Shown here piece after piece: positions 34,071 to 43,448 of a DNA stretch of 64,000 nucleotides. Below the pieces are notes generated by a model. It was not told the DNA's origin. It made no database searches and was given only the letters and a program-made list of their open reading frames with translations. This stretch comes from a bacterium (GTDB taxonomy: Bacteria > Bacillota > Clostridia > Oscillospirales > Oscillospiraceae): assembly GCA_004560305.1 (NCBI GenBank), contig SFVI01000006.1, forward strand, positions 13,616 through 77,615, written 5' to 3'. Each line of letters begins with the position of its first letter. Positions within the stretch are counted from its first letter, which is position 1. A program made the translations under genes and the position numbers.

Positions 34071-34973
34071 ATGAGAAAAAGCCTGTTGATTTTTATAATT
34101 GCCGGGGCGCTGCTGCTGACCGGCTGCCAGGAGGCCTCTGTGGCCCGGCAGCTGGAGGGGCTGTCAGAAATCATGGAGCAGATTGGGCCGCTGCCCACGG
34201 TGACCCCATCGCCGGAACCCACCCCTTCGCCCAAGCCCACCCAGCGGCCCAAGGCGACGCCGACGCCCACCCCTTCGCCCAAACCCACGCCTTCGCCAAC
34301 AACGTCGCCCACGGCAGAGCCGAGTCCGACTCCTACGCCTACACCTACCCCTTCGCCCACACCGGCACCGACACCCAGCCCTACGCCCACGCCAACACCG
34401 AAGCCCACACCTTCCCCTACGCCCGCACCAACGCCGGAGCCTACGGCTACCCCCTACCCGGAGTGGATGTTCGCGCCCACGCCCGGCTCCATCCCCTACA
34501 TGACCCCGGCCCCCACCCCGGTGCCCACACCAACACCCACTCAGGCGCCTGATCCCGGGCCATCCCAGATCACGGATGCCGCCGACGCCGCCGAGCCCAG
34601 CGCCACCTATGCCACCGGCCAGGAGGTGGCGGAATTTGCCCAGCAATACGTGGGCTATAACTATGTGTGGGGCGGCAAATCCCCGGAGACCGGCTTTGAC
34701 TGCTCCGGCCTGGTCTACTATGTGTATCAGCAGTTTGGCTATGAACTGAACCGCACCGCTGCCGACCAGGCCAGAAACGGCAGCCATGTGGAGGCCGACG
34801 CCCTGGAGCCCGGCGATGTGCTCTGCTTCTACAAGGGCAGTACCATCGGCCATTCCGGCATCTATATCGGGGACGGCAACTATGTCCACGCCCAGGATTC
34901 CGCCACCGGGGTTGTGATCTCCCCCCTCAGCGAGAGAAAGGGCGGCTTTGAAGCCAGACGGATACTGAAATGA
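34071..34973 (+). CDS. NlpC/P60 lipoprotein with long Pro-Thr-rich linker
   Basis: A 300-residue lipoprotein. The lipobox LLTGC puts the lipid on Cys19. Residues about 43-170 are an extreme Pro/Thr/Ser/Lys linker built of repeating PTP units. The C-terminal NlpC/P60 domain (about 190-300) has the catalytic triad Cys211 (FDCSG), His261 (GHSGIY) and His273 (YVHAQD), with [14 protein letters not shown] typical of gamma-D-glutamyl-diamino acid endopeptidases that cut peptidoglycan stem peptides. It acts outside the membrane, tethered by a spacer long enough to reach deep into the wall. It is the third gene behind the promoter at 31878. Confidence 0.95.
   Translation: MRKSLLIFIIAGALLLTGCQEASVARQLEGLSEIMEQIGPLPTVTPSPEPTPSPKPTQRPKATPTPTPSPKPTPSPTTSPTAEPSPTPTPTPTPSPTPAPTPSPTPTPTPKPTPSPTPAPTPEPTATPYPEWMFAPTPGSIPYMTPAPTPVPTPTPTQAPDPGPSQITDAADAAEPSATYATGQEVAEFAQQYVGYNYVWGGKSPETGFDCSGLVYYVYQQFGYELNRTAADQARNGSHVEADALEPGDVLCFYKGSTIGHSGIYIGDGNYVHAQDSATGVVISPLSERKGGFEARRILK
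34195..34560 (+). repeat. Low-complexity PTP-coding tandem repeats
   Basis: Irregular tandem units of CCCACNCC/CCTACNCC type coding for Pro-Thr; such DNA is prone to slippage and length change. Similar shorter runs lie at 18420-18560 (minus strand) and 21826-21870. Confidence 0.8.
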
Positions 34974-34975
34974 AA

Positions 34976-35014
34976 AAACGCCTTATCGGTTCGTTCTGAA
35001 CCGGTAAGGCGTTT
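34976..35014. terminator. Bidirectional terminator
   Basis: A 17-bp stem (34976-34992 with 34998-35014, one G-T pair) with A and T runs; it ends the NlpC/P60 gene and the convergent aminotransferase gene. Confidence 0.88.
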
Positions 35015-35029
35015 GACTTTATGGAAGGA

Positions 35030-36223
35030 TCAGTGGGTCTTGTTGTATTCCTCAATGCCGCGGCCCAGGATCTCAATGGCGCGGGTGATGTCCTCGGCGT
35101 TGATGGTGTAGGCCAGGCGCACCTCGTTGCGGCCCTTGCCGGGGGTGGCATAGAAGGGCTCGCCGCAGGCGAAGAGCACTGTGCCCCCATGGTCGTTATA
35201 CTCGTTGAGCAGCCACATCTGGAACTTGTCGGCATCGTCCACCGGCAGGGCGGCCATCACATAGAAGGCGCCCTTGGGCATCTCGCAGACCACACCGGGG
35301 ATCTCCTTCAGCTTGCTGACCATGGTATCCCGACGGTGACGGTACTCCTCCCGGATCTCGTCAAAGTAGCTGGGATCCAGAGAATAGAGGGCGGCGGCGC
35401 CCACCTGATCCACCGTGGCGGAGCACAGGCGGCACTGGCACCATTTCATGGCCTGGGCCATAAACTCCTTGTTCTTTGAGATCAGCATACCCACCCGGGC
35501 GCCGCAGGCGGAAAAGCGCTTGGACACGGAGTCAATGACGATCACATTGTCCTCATAGCCTTCAAACTGCAGGCCGGACATCAGCGGCTCCCCGCCGTAG
35601 GTGAACTCCCGGTACACCTCGTCGCAGATGATGAACAGTTCATGCTCTTTTGCAATATCCAGCATCAGCTTCAGCTCATCCCCGGACAGCACAGCGCCAG
35701 TGGGGTTGCCCGGGTTGGTGATCATGATGGCCCGGGTATGCTCATTGATGCAGGCTTCCACGCTGGCCCGGTCGGCGTAGGAGTAGCCTTCCTCCGGCTT
35801 GGTGGGCACCGGGTGAATGGTGGCGCCGGCCAGGGTGACGGAGGTATGGTAGTTGGGATAGAAAGGCTCCGGGATGATGATCTCATCGCCGTCGTCCAGA
35901 ATGGTGGCCATGACCATCTGCAGGGCCTCGCTGCCGCCGGTGGTGGGCAGGATATCCCCCCGCTCCAGCTCCACACCAATACGCTTGTAGTAGCCGCGTA
36001 CCGCGTCCAGCAGCATGGGGACACCGCTGGAGGGAGCGTAGGACAGGACCGGGTCATGGAACTCTTCAATGGCCTTGTAGAAAATATCAGGGGTCTTAAT
36101 ATCGGGCTGGCCGATGTTCAGATGGTAGATCTTGATTCCGCGCTCAGCGGCTGCGTTGGCGTAAGGGTTGAACTTACGCATGGGGGAGAGCCCGCAGCGC
36201 TCCATTTTGGATGACAGCTTCAT
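35030..36223 (-). CDS. PLP-dependent aminotransferase (class I/II, AspB-like)
   Basis: A 397-residue aminotransferase of fold type I. Substrate/PLP motifs are IGQPDIKTPD near the N-terminus, TTGGSEALQM (94-103), NPGNPTGAVLS (170-180), DEVYREF and the Schiff-base lysine Lys235 in IDSVSKRFSACGARVGML. Similar proteins are often annotated as aspartate or aromatic/branched-chain aminotransferases, and a precise substrate cannot be read from sequence. It is a single-gene unit: a terminator follows, and the plus-strand CotH promoter lies on the other side. Confidence 0.93.
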   Translation of the reverse strand: MKLSSKMERCGLSPMRKFNPYANAAAERGIKIYHLNIGQPDIKTPDIFYKAIEEFHDPVLSYAPSSGVPMLLDAVRGYYKRIGVELERGDILPTTGGSEALQMVMATILDDGDEIIIPEPFYPNYHTSVTLAGATIHPVPTKPEEGYSYADRASVEACINEHTRAIMITNPGNPTGAVLSGDELKLMLDIAKEHELFIICDEVYREFTYGGEPLMSGLQFEGYEDNVIVIDSVSKRFSACGARVGMLISKNKEFMAQAMKWCQCRLCSATVDQVGAAALYSLDPSYFDEIREEYRHRRDTMVSKLKEIPGVVCEMPKGAFYVMAALPVDDADKFQMWLLNEYNDHGGTVLFACGEPFYATPGKGRNEVRLAYTINAEDITRAIEILGRGIEEYNKTH

Positions 36224-36368
36224 GGATAGGCCTCTTTTCTAACATTAGGATTTATGTATTATACTACGCAATTGCACCGCAATCAATACCGGAACGAAAG
36301 AAATTGCGTTTTTTGCTTGAAAATGAATGAATAAAATGAAAAGCTTTGCCGGATCAGCAGGCGGTGTA

Positions 36369-36397
36369 TTGAAAAACAGAGGCCAAAATGCTATAGT
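36369..36397 (+). promoter_or_regulatory. Promoter of the CotH operon (TTGAAA-17-TATAGT)
   Basis: TTGAAA (36369-36374), 17 bp, TATAGT (36392-36397). It lies inside the upstream extension of the open frame, which supports the start at 36444. Confidence 0.8.
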
Positions 36398-36443
36398 CCA
36401 GAGAGAGTTTTACTGTGAAGCCATAAGGTTTGCAGGAGAGGAG

Positions 36444-38807
36444 ATGGAGGGCCTGAAAGGGAAGAACCGCTTCCGGGCGATGTGCCTGGGCTTGCTGCTG
36501 GCAGCGCTGCTGCCCGGCTGTGCCGGAGGGCAGCGGGATGAAGCACCGGAAAGGGAAACGCCGGAAAGGGGAACCCCGCAGCCGGGGCTGCGCATCAGCG
36601 AGGTCATGGCCGACAACAGGGCCTTCCTGATGGATGAACAGGGGAACTTCCCCGATTGGATCGAGCTGCACAATGCCGGTTCCCGGACGGTGGAGCTGGG
36701 CGGCTACACCCTGTCGGACGGCTCCCACAGCTGGCCCTTGCCGGAGGGTCAGCTGGCGGCGGGAGAATATTTGCTGCTGTATTGCGGCCAGGAAGAGGAC
36801 AGCGGCCGGGTCAGCTTTTCCCTGTCTGCCAAGGGGGAGGAGATGAGCCTTTGGGATGCGGCCGGAGAGCAGTGCCAAAGCTTCTGCTTTGGCGCTTCCC
36901 AGGCGGACGAGAGCTGGCTTGCCGGCGAGGACGGGCAGGCGCGGGCCTGTGCCCTGCCCAGCCCAGGCTTTGCCAACGATGAGGCCGGCTATCAGGCGGC
37001 CATGGCCCAGCGCCGGACGCCGGAACTGGCCATCAACGAGGTCATGTGCTTCAACCGCCTGTACCCCAGCCAGGACAAGCAGTATTACGACCAGATTGAA
37101 CTGCGCAACAATTCCGACCACAACATCCTTCTCAGCGAATACTATCTGTCTGACAGCAGAAAGGAGCTGCTGGCCTGGCAGCTTCCTGCCAGAACCCTGG
37201 CACCCGGGGAACTGGCTGTTATCCCCTGCGATGAGGGCGTACCCTTCGCCCTGAACAGCCTGCGGGAGCAGCTGTATCTGACCCACGAGGAGGGGGAGAT
37301 CCGGGACTGTGTATCTCTCCATGGGCTCCCCGCCAACGGCAGCTTCGGCAGAATGCCGGAGCAGCAGGGATTCTTCTATTTCCGTCATAGCAGCATGGGC
37401 CGGGAAAACAGCGGCGGCGCCATGCTGATTTCCCGGCGGCCGGAAGCCCTGACCCAGGACGGTGTCTTTGAAGGTGTGGACAGCATCTCCCTGGAGCTGC
37501 AGGCCGAAGGAGAGATTTATTACACCCTGGACGGCAGTCGGCCCACGGCGGCGTCGGAGCGGTACACAGGGCCCATCACCCTCATGGCCACCACGGTGGT
37601 CCGGGCGGTGAGCCTGGAGCCGGGCAAGCTGGAGAGCGACAGCCTGGATCTGAGCTATATCATTAACGAGGGGCACAGTCTGCCGGTGGCAAGTGTGGTG
37701 GCGGATCCGGAGGACCTGTTCGGTGAAAGGGGCCTGTATTCCAACCCTACGGAGGACTACGAACGGCCCGGCTCCATTGCCTTTTTTAACGGGGAGGAGC
37801 GCTTCCGGAAGGACTGCGGCGTGAAGCTCCACGGCGCCACTTCCCGGGTGAAGCAAGAGAAGAAGTCCCTGAAGCTGAACTTCCGGGACGCCTATGACGG
37901 GACGCTGGAATACGACCTGTTCCAAAACGGTGTCACTGCCTTTGACTCCGTGCTGCTGCGGGCGGCCCAGGAGGGCTCCTTCTCCACCAATATGCGGGAT
38001 GTAATTATGCATGAGCTGGCAAAGCAGTGCTGCCCGGAACTGCCCCGGCAGGATTACACCTACACCGTGCTGTACATCAACGGGCAGTATTGGGGCATCT
38101 ATGCCTTCCGGGAGGCCCACTCCGCGGAGCATTTTGCCCGGCACAACGGCCTTGACCCGGACCAGGTTACCATGTGGCACAAGCGCTGGGCGGAGGACGG
38201 CCCCTTCGAGGATGTAGCCCGCTTCATCCTCACAGAGGACATGAGCATCGACGAAAACTACGACTATGCCATGGCGCATCTGGATATGGATAATCTGGCC
38301 GCCTGGGCCATTATCCAGTCCTACAGCGGCAATTTCGATATCAATTCCCCCAACGTGCGTTTTTACTATGATGCCGGAAGCGAGAAGCTCTATTTCGCCC
38401 TGGTGGATCTGGATCTGGGCCTGTATGTGGGCGGAGAATTCGCCAACGCCTTCAAGACCGGGTATATTTACAGCGATCTGCTGCTCTCTCTGGCGGATAA
38501 TCCCCGCTTTACCCAGGCCATGGCGGAGCGGCTGCTGTGCTATCTGAACGGCCCCCTGTCGGAGGAAAATGTGCTTTCCGTGATCGACAGTCTGGAACAG
38601 CAGCTCCTGCCGGAGGCTGCCAGGGACGGGGAGCGCTGGGGCTTTACGCTGAAGCAATGGGAGCGGGACATTGATGAATTCATCCGCTATGTTGTGACCA
38701 ACAGAGGGCAGGGGGACTACTGCTGGCAATTTGCCAGGTCTGCTGCTGGAATCCTGGGCCTGAACCAGGAACAGCTGCAGCAATCTTTCGGGCAGCTGCC
38801 CCATTGA
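36444..38807 (+). CDS. CotH-kinase lipoprotein with two lamin-tail domains
   Basis: A 787-residue lipoprotein. Lipobox LLPGC with Cys26, then two lamin-tail-like beta domains (about 46-150, SEVMADNRAFLMDEQGNFPD; and 195-300, INEVMCFNRLYPS), a chitobiase/FN3-like segment (about 340-405, EIYYTLDGSRPTAASERYTG) and a CotH kinase domain (about 410-760). The kinase part shows VKLHGATSR, KSLKLNFRDAYDG and the catalytic-like end NFDINSPNVRFYYD, then FALVDLDLGL. CotH proteins are atypical protein kinases that phosphorylate surface proteins; here the enzyme would act outside the cell. The start follows GGAGAGGAG. The next gene is 17 bp downstream. Confidence 0.88.
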   Translation: MEGLKGKNRFRAMCLGLLLAALLPGCAGGQRDEAPERETPERGTPQPGLRISEVMADNRAFLMDEQGNFPDWIELHNAGSRTVELGGYTLSDGSHSWPLPEGQLAAGEYLLLYCGQEEDSGRVSFSLSAKGEEMSLWDAAGEQCQSFCFGASQADESWLAGEDGQARACALPSPGFANDEAGYQAAMAQRRTPELAINEVMCFNRLYPSQDKQYYDQIELRNNSDHNILLSEYYLSDSRKELLAWQLPARTLAPGELAVIPCDEGVPFALNSLREQLYLTHEEGEIRDCVSLHGLPANGSFGRMPEQQGFFYFRHSSMGRENSGGAMLISRRPEALTQDGVFEGVDSISLELQAEGEIYYTLDGSRPTAASERYTGPITLMATTVVRAVSLEPGKLESDSLDLSYIINEGHSLPVASVVADPEDLFGERGLYSNPTEDYERPGSIAFFNGEERFRKDCGVKLHGATSRVKQEKKSLKLNFRDAYDGTLEYDLFQNGVTAFDSVLLRAAQEGSFSTNMRDVIMHELAKQCCPELPRQDYTYTVLYINGQYWGIYAFREAHSAEHFARHNGLDPDQVTMWHKRWAEDGPFEDVARFILTEDMSIDENYDYAMAHLDMDNLAAWAIIQSYSGNFDINSPNVRFYYDAGSEKLYFALVDLDLGLYVGGEFANAFKTGYIYSDLLLSLADNPRFTQAMAERLLCYLNGPLSEENVLSVIDSLEQQLLPEAARDGERWGFTLKQWERDIDEFIRYVVTNRGQGDYCWQFARSAAGILGLNQEQLQQSFGQLPH

Positions 38808-38824
38808 AAGGGGAGGGAAAGACA

Positions 38825-39805
38825 ATGAGAAAGAAACTTCCTTTTATGATCCTTCAGGACATCCTGCTGACGGGGCTGGTGCTCTGCGTTTTTGCGCTGT
38901 TTCACCATGTGCTGCCCAGAATGAACCCCGGCCCCAACTCTGCCGCCTCCACGCCGGTGGTGCTGACGCCTGCACCGGAAAAAGCCGGGCCAAGCCGGGC
39001 CGAACCCCAATATGAGACTCCGTGGCAGGAGACCTTTGCCGGACGCTTTACCCCGGAGACGGTAGTGACGGAGAACAGCTATTCCAGCCCGGAGATTTCC
39101 GTGACCATCGACACCGTCAGCACCCAGATCAACGGCGAACCCCTGGTGTACTACGTGGCGGATATTTATATCTCCCGGATTGAGAACTTCCAGACCTATG
39201 TGGAGAATGAATATTTCAACCAGTTTATCAAAACCCCTGCTGACGAACTGGCACAAATGTGCGATGCGGTGGTGAGCATTAACGGGGACTACTGCAACGC
39301 GCAGGATCAGTTCGGCTTCTTCGTGAGAAACGGCGTGCTGTATGACGATCGCCAGACCGAAAGTGACATCTGCGTGCTCTTCCGGGACGGCACCATGGCC
39401 ACCTACGGGCCGAAAGAGTATACGGTGGAGGATGTGCTGGCCCGGCAGCCCTATCAGGTGTGGAAATTCGGCCCCATGCTGCTGGATGCCAATGGCCAGC
39501 CGCTGGAGGATTTCAATGTCCGGGGCGCCATCGGCGGCCGGAATCCCCGCAGCGCCATCGGCTATTATGAGCCGGGACACTACTGCTTCGTGGTGGTGGA
39601 CGGACGGCAGGCGGACTGGTCCAGAGGCCTGGATATCCGGCAGCTGGCACAACTCTTTGCCGACCTGGGCTGCAGGGCGGCCTACAATCTGGATGGCGGG
39701 GCTTCAGCCACCATGACCTTTGACGGGCAGCTGATTAACCGCCAGAGCAAGTACCGGGAGATCGGGGACATTCTGCTGATTAAGGAGGTGGGCAGCCAGC
39801 CATGA
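38825..39805 (+). CDS. Phosphodiester glycosidase family protein (NAGPA-like), membrane-anchored
   Basis: A 326-residue protein with one N-terminal membrane helix (about 11-31), a short Pro-rich linker and an extracellular NAGPA/DUF2233 domain. The family block NPRSAIGYYEPGHYCFVVVDG and the end GCRAAYNLDGGASATM are clear. The eukaryotic relative removes GlcNAc from GlcNAc-phospho-mannose; bacterial ones act on phosphodiester-linked sugars of the wall or exopolysaccharide. It is encoded 17 bp after a secreted CotH kinase, and the next gene starts within its stop codon, so the three are one unit. Confidence 0.9.
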   Translation: MRKKLPFMILQDILLTGLVLCVFALFHHVLPRMNPGPNSAASTPVVLTPAPEKAGPSRAEPQYETPWQETFAGRFTPETVVTENSYSSPEISVTIDTVSTQINGEPLVYYVADIYISRIENFQTYVENEYFNQFIKTPADELAQMCDAVVSINGDYCNAQDQFGFFVRNGVLYDDRQTESDICVLFRDGTMATYGPKEYTVEDVLARQPYQVWKFGPMLLDANGQPLEDFNVRGAIGGRNPRSAIGYYEPGHYCFVVVDGRQADWSRGLDIRQLAQLFADLGCRAAYNLDGGASATMTFDGQLINRQSKYREIGDILLIKEVGSQP

Positions 39806-39999
39806 GATTCATCAGATACATTCTGCCCCATCTGGTTATCGCCATGGCCCTGGGGCTGCTGGTCATTGCGGTGCTGGACAGCTTTAACCCCACCATGGCC
39901 TTTCTTACCAGCCGGGCCTCCAAGACCTATATCAGCATCCTCTGCACACTGGCGCTCATCCTGGCCGGGATGTACATTGCCGGGAGTCAGAAACAATAA
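39802..39999 (+). CDS. Small two-helix membrane protein
   Basis: A 65-residue protein with two predicted membrane helices (about 5-26 and 44-61) joined by a short polar loop (DSFNPTMAFLTSRASKT) and a basic end. It starts at ATGA overlapping the glycosidase stop. No family recognised. Its tight coupling suggests an accessory subunit for the CotH/NAGPA pair or a membrane assembly factor; this is inference. A terminator follows. Confidence 0.7.
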   Translation: MRFIRYILPHLVIAMALGLLVIAVLDSFNPTMAFLTSRASKTYISILCTLALILAGMYIAGSQKQ

Positions 40000-40010
40000 G
40001 GGAAGGACTG

Positions 40011-40038
40011 AAAGACGGAGAACATCTCCGTCTTTTTT
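40011..40038 (+). terminator. Terminator of the CotH operon
   Basis: AAAGACGGAG (40011-40020) pairs with CTCCGTCTTT (40026-40035), followed by T residues. Confidence 0.88.
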
Positions 40039-40045
40039 GCCGCCC

Positions 40046-40074
40046 TTGCCATGGGGGGCGGAGTTTGGTAAAAT
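40046..40074 (+). promoter_or_regulatory. Promoter of addBA (TTGCCA-17-TAAAAT)
   Basis: TTGCCA (40046-40051) and TAAAAT (40069-40074), 17 bp apart, 39 bp before the addB start. Confidence 0.7.
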
Positions 40075-40112
40075 AGCAGAAAGGAGAAATCCCGAAGCAG
40101 GAGGGAACAAAG

Positions 40113-43100
40113 TTGCTGAAATTGATGATCGGCAAGGCGGGTACCGGCAAGACCGCCGCCGTCATAAACGAAATAAAACAGGCCGTGGATGACCGGAAAC
40201 CCGGCCGGATTCTGCTGGTGCCGGAGCAGTACAGCCATGAGGCGGAGCGGGAGCTTTGCCGCCGCTGCGGGGATGCCCTCTCCCGCTATGCCGAGGTGTT
40301 CAGCTTCACCGGCCTTGCCCGGCGTATGGCCAGTCAGCTGGGCGGCAGCGGCGCGCCCTGGCTGGACAAGGGCGGGCGGCTGCTGTGCATGGCCCTGGCC
40401 CTGCGGGAGCTGGGTCCCCGGCTGAAGGTCTACGCCGCTGCTGAGCGCCGGGCGGAGCTGCAGGCCATGCTGCTCTCCGCGGTGGACGAGCTGAAAACCG
40501 CCGCCATCGACACCGAAGCGCTGCTCAACGCCGCCGGGGAATGCGGCGGCAGCCTGGGGGATAAGCTGGAGGATCTGGCCCTGGTGCTGGAGGCCTATAA
40601 CGCCGTGGTGGCCAACGGCCACGCCGACCCGGCGGACCGGCTGACGGTGCTGGCCGAACAGATCGAAAAGAGCGATCTGGATGCAAACACCCATGTGTAT
40701 GTGGACGGCTTTATCGACTTCACCCGGCAGGAGCAGCAGGTGCTGCTGGCGCTGCTGCGGAAGAATGTGCAGCTCACCGTCTGCCTGACGGTGGACAGCA
40801 TGACCGGTGACAACGAGATTTTTGCCCTGTCCCGCCGGGCCGGCCGGGCGCTGCTCTCGGCGGCGGAGGAGCTGGGGCGGGAGACCCGGGTGGAGCTGCT
40901 GGACGGCGAAAGCGGCAAAGCCCCGGCCCTCAGCTGTTTTACCGACAATATGTTCAGCTATTCTGACAGCAGCTTCCCGGATGAGACCGGGGCGGTGACG
41001 CTCTGCCGCTGTGAGAGCATGGCCGCCGAGTGCGAGCTGGCGGCGGCCAAAGCCCTGGAACTGGTGCGTGACAAGGGCTGCCGCTGGCGGGATATCGCCA
41101 TCCTGGCCCGGGGCTTTGGAGACTACCGGGGCAGCCTGGAGAGCATCTTCCGCCATTACGGCGTCCCCCTCTATACTGCGGCGCGCAGCGACCTGTTATC
41201 CAAGCCCATCGCCGCGCTGATGGCCGGCGTGTTTGACATTCACCAGTCCGGCTGGGCGGTGGACGACGTGATCAGCTACCTGCGCACCGGCCTCACCGGC
41301 CTGGACCGCCCCGCCTGCGACGAGCTGGAGGACTATATCTTCAAGTGGCAGCTGCGCGCCCCCGCCTGGGAGCGAAACCGCAAATGGCGGCAGCACCCCG
41401 AGGGCTACGGTATGGAGTACGACGAAGCTGCGGAGGAAAAGCTGAGCCGCATCAATGAAAGCCGTAAGGCCCTGAGCCGTCCCCTGCTGACCTATTACCA
41501 GCGTGCCGGCCAGGCAGAGACTGCCGAAGCCCAGGCTCTGGCCTTCGCTCAGCTGCTGGAAGAACTGCGCCTGCCGGAAACTCTGGAGCGCCGTTCCGAT
41601 GAGCTGGAGACAAGCGGCCGGGAAGAACTGGCGGCGGAGTACCGGCAGCTGTGGGAGCTGAGCGTCTCGGCCCTGGAGCAATTCGCCGCCATCCTGGGGG
41701 ACAGCCCCATGGACATGGCGGAGTTCGGCAAGCTGTTTCTGCTGATGCTTTCCCAATACGACATCGGCACCATCCCCGTCTCCCTGGACCGGGTCAGCGC
41801 CGGTGACTTTGACCGAAACCGCCGCCGCAGCCTGAAGCACCTGATTGTGCTGGGCTGCTCCGACCAGCGCCTGCCCAAAACCGAGGAGCAGGCCGGGGTC
41901 TTTTCCCAGGAGGAGCGGCAGCGCCTGCTGGAAATGGATCTGGACCTGGGCCCCGGCGGCGACAGCGAGCTGTGGCGGGAGTTTTCCCTGATCTATAACG
42001 GCCTGAGCCTGCCCAGCGACAGCCTGACCATGAGCTGCCCCATTACAGACGGGGACGGGGCGGAGCTGCGCCCGGCCTTCGTCTTTGACCGGGCCAGGGC
42101 CCTTTTTGACAAAGAAGTGCAATACGCCGACACCGCCCGCCTGCGGATGGCGGCCCCGGCTCCGGCCCTGAGTCTGGCGGCCCAGGCGGTGAAAAGCCCC
42201 GGCGGCGCCGCCCAGGCCGCGGCGGATTACTTCCGCCGGAGGGAGCCGGAGCGGATGGCCCGGCTGGAAGCGGCGGCCAAGCTGGGCCGGGGCCGGCTGT
42301 CCCCCCGGATGGTGGAGCAGCTTTACGGCAAGCGGCTGCGGCTCAGCGCCTCCCGGATCGACAAATTCGCCTCCTGCAAATTCGCCTACTTCTGCCAGTA
42401 CGGCCTGAAGGCCAAGCCCCACGAGCCGGCCAGCTTCAGCTCGCCGGAGATCGGCAGCTTCATGCACTATGTGCTGGAAAACACCGCCCGGGAGGTAAAG
42501 ACCCTGGGTGGCTTCAAACAGGTCAGCCAGGAGCAGCTGCGGCAGCTCTGCGACCAATACATTGAACGGTTCATTCATGAAGAACTGGACGATTTTCAGG
42601 AAAAGACCCAGCGCTTCACCTACCTGTTCAAGCGCCTGAAAAACGACGTGTACCAGGTGGTGGAGGATATGGCGGCGGAGCTGCGCCGCTCCGACTTTGA
42701 ACCCCTGGACTTTGAGCTGGACTTCTCCAATGCCCGGGACTTCGCCCCCATCGAGCTTGGGGAAGGGGAGGGCAGCCTGGAGCTCACCGGCATTGCTGAC
42801 CGGGTGGACGGCTGGCTCCATGAGGGCAAGCTGTACCTCCGGGTGGTGGACTACAAAACCGGCCGGAAGAAGTTCAGCCTGTCCGACGTGTGGTACGGTA
42901 TGGGCCTGCAGATGCTGCTGTACCTCTTCGCTCTGGAGACCGACGGGGAGAAGCGCTACGGCCATGAGATTGTCCCCGCCGGGGTGATGTATATCCCCGC
43001 CCGCAACGCCATGGTCTCCCTCAGCCGGGCCCCTCAGGACGATGAGGCGGAGCAGAAGCGGCTGGAGGAGATCCGCCGCAGCGGCCTGGTGCTGGATGAC

Positions 43101-43448
43101 AAGGCCCTGCTGGAGGCCTGGGAGCAGGGGGAGGACAAGTGTTATATCCCGGTGAAGTTCCGCTCCGGCAAGCCTTCGGCGGATGCCCTGGCCAGCCTGG
43201 AACGGATGGGCACATTGGAAAAGCACATCAAAAAGACCCTCAGCGGCATGGCCCGGCAGCTGCGCCAGGGCAGCATCGCCGCCGACCCCTATTACCGCAG
43301 CCAGCAGGAGAATGCCTGCCTCAACTGCGACTATTACGACGCCTGCCACTTTGCCGACGGGCAGGAGGACGAGGCCTGCCGCTATACGCCAAAGCTCTAC
43401 CCGGAGAAGGTCTGGGCCCTGATGGAAGGAGGCGGAGACAATGCCTGA
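40113..43448 (+). CDS. addB: ATP-dependent helicase/nuclease subunit B (AddB)
   Basis: An 1111-residue AddB. TTG start after GCAGGAGGGA. Walker A GKAGTGKTAA at residues about 7-16 is retained. The C-terminal nuclease domain has VVDYKTGRKKF and the QMLLYLFALE helix. The iron-sulfur cluster cysteines are visible: one in SCKFAYFCQYGL and three in the C-terminal CLNCDYYDACHF. AddAB processes double-strand break ends for RecA loading and recognises Chi, the role of RecBCD in Gram-negatives. The stop overlaps the addA start by 8 bases. Confidence 0.95.
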   Translation: MLKLMIGKAGTGKTAAVINEIKQAVDDRKPGRILLVPEQYSHEAERELCRRCGDALSRYAEVFSFTGLARRMASQLGGSGAPWLDKGGRLLCMALALRELGPRLKVYAAAERRAELQAMLLSAVDELKTAAIDTEALLNAAGECGGSLGDKLEDLALVLEAYNAVVANGHADPADRLTVLAEQIEKSDLDANTHVYVDGFIDFTRQEQQVLLALLRKNVQLTVCLTVDSMTGDNEIFALSRRAGRALLSAAEELGRETRVELLDGESGKAPALSCFTDNMFSYSDSSFPDETGAVTLCRCESMAAECELAAAKALELVRDKGCRWRDIAILARGFGDYRGSLESIFRHYGVPLYTAARSDLLSKPIAALMAGVFDIHQSGWAVDDVISYLRTGLTGLDRPACDELEDYIFKWQLRAPAWERNRKWRQHPEGYGMEYDEAAEEKLSRINESRKALSRPLLTYYQRAGQAETAEAQALAFAQLLEELRLPETLERRSDELETSGREELAAEYRQLWELSVSALEQFAAILGDSPMDMAEFGKLFLLMLSQYDIGTIPVSLDRVSAGDFDRNRRRSLKHLIVLGCSDQRLPKTEEQAGVFSQEERQRLLEMDLDLGPGGDSELWREFSLIYNGLSLPSDSLTMSCPITDGDGAELRPAFVFDRARALFDKEVQYADTARLRMAAPAPALSLAAQAVKSPGGAAQAAADYFRRREPERMARLEAAAKLGRGRLSPRMVEQLYGKRLRLSASRIDKFASCKFAYFCQYGLKAKPHEPASFSSPEIGSFMHYVLENTAREVKTLGGFKQVSQEQLRQLCDQYIERFIHEELDDFQEKTQRFTYLFKRLKNDVYQVVEDMAAELRRSDFEPLDFELDFSNARDFAPIELGEGEGSLELTGIADRVDGWLHEGKLYLRVVDYKTGRKKFSLSDVWYGMGLQMLLYLFALETDGEKRYGHEIVPAGVMYIPARNAMVSLSRAPQDDEAEQKRLEEIRRSGLVLDDKALLEAWEQGEDKCYIPVKFRSGKPSADALASLERMGTLEKHIKKTLSGMARQLRQGSIAADPYYRSQQENACLNCDYYDACHFADGQEDEACRYTPKLYPEKVWALMEGGGDNA

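Noticed and set aside
34195..34560. CRISPR-like tandem repeat
   Set aside because: Units are short, uneven and in frame as Pro-Thr codons; there are no spacers and no cas genes anywhere in the window.
36327..36443. Upstream extension of the CotH gene (start at 36327)
   Set aside because: A TTGAAA-17-TATAGT promoter lies inside the extension, and the lipobox and ribosome-binding site support the start at 36444.
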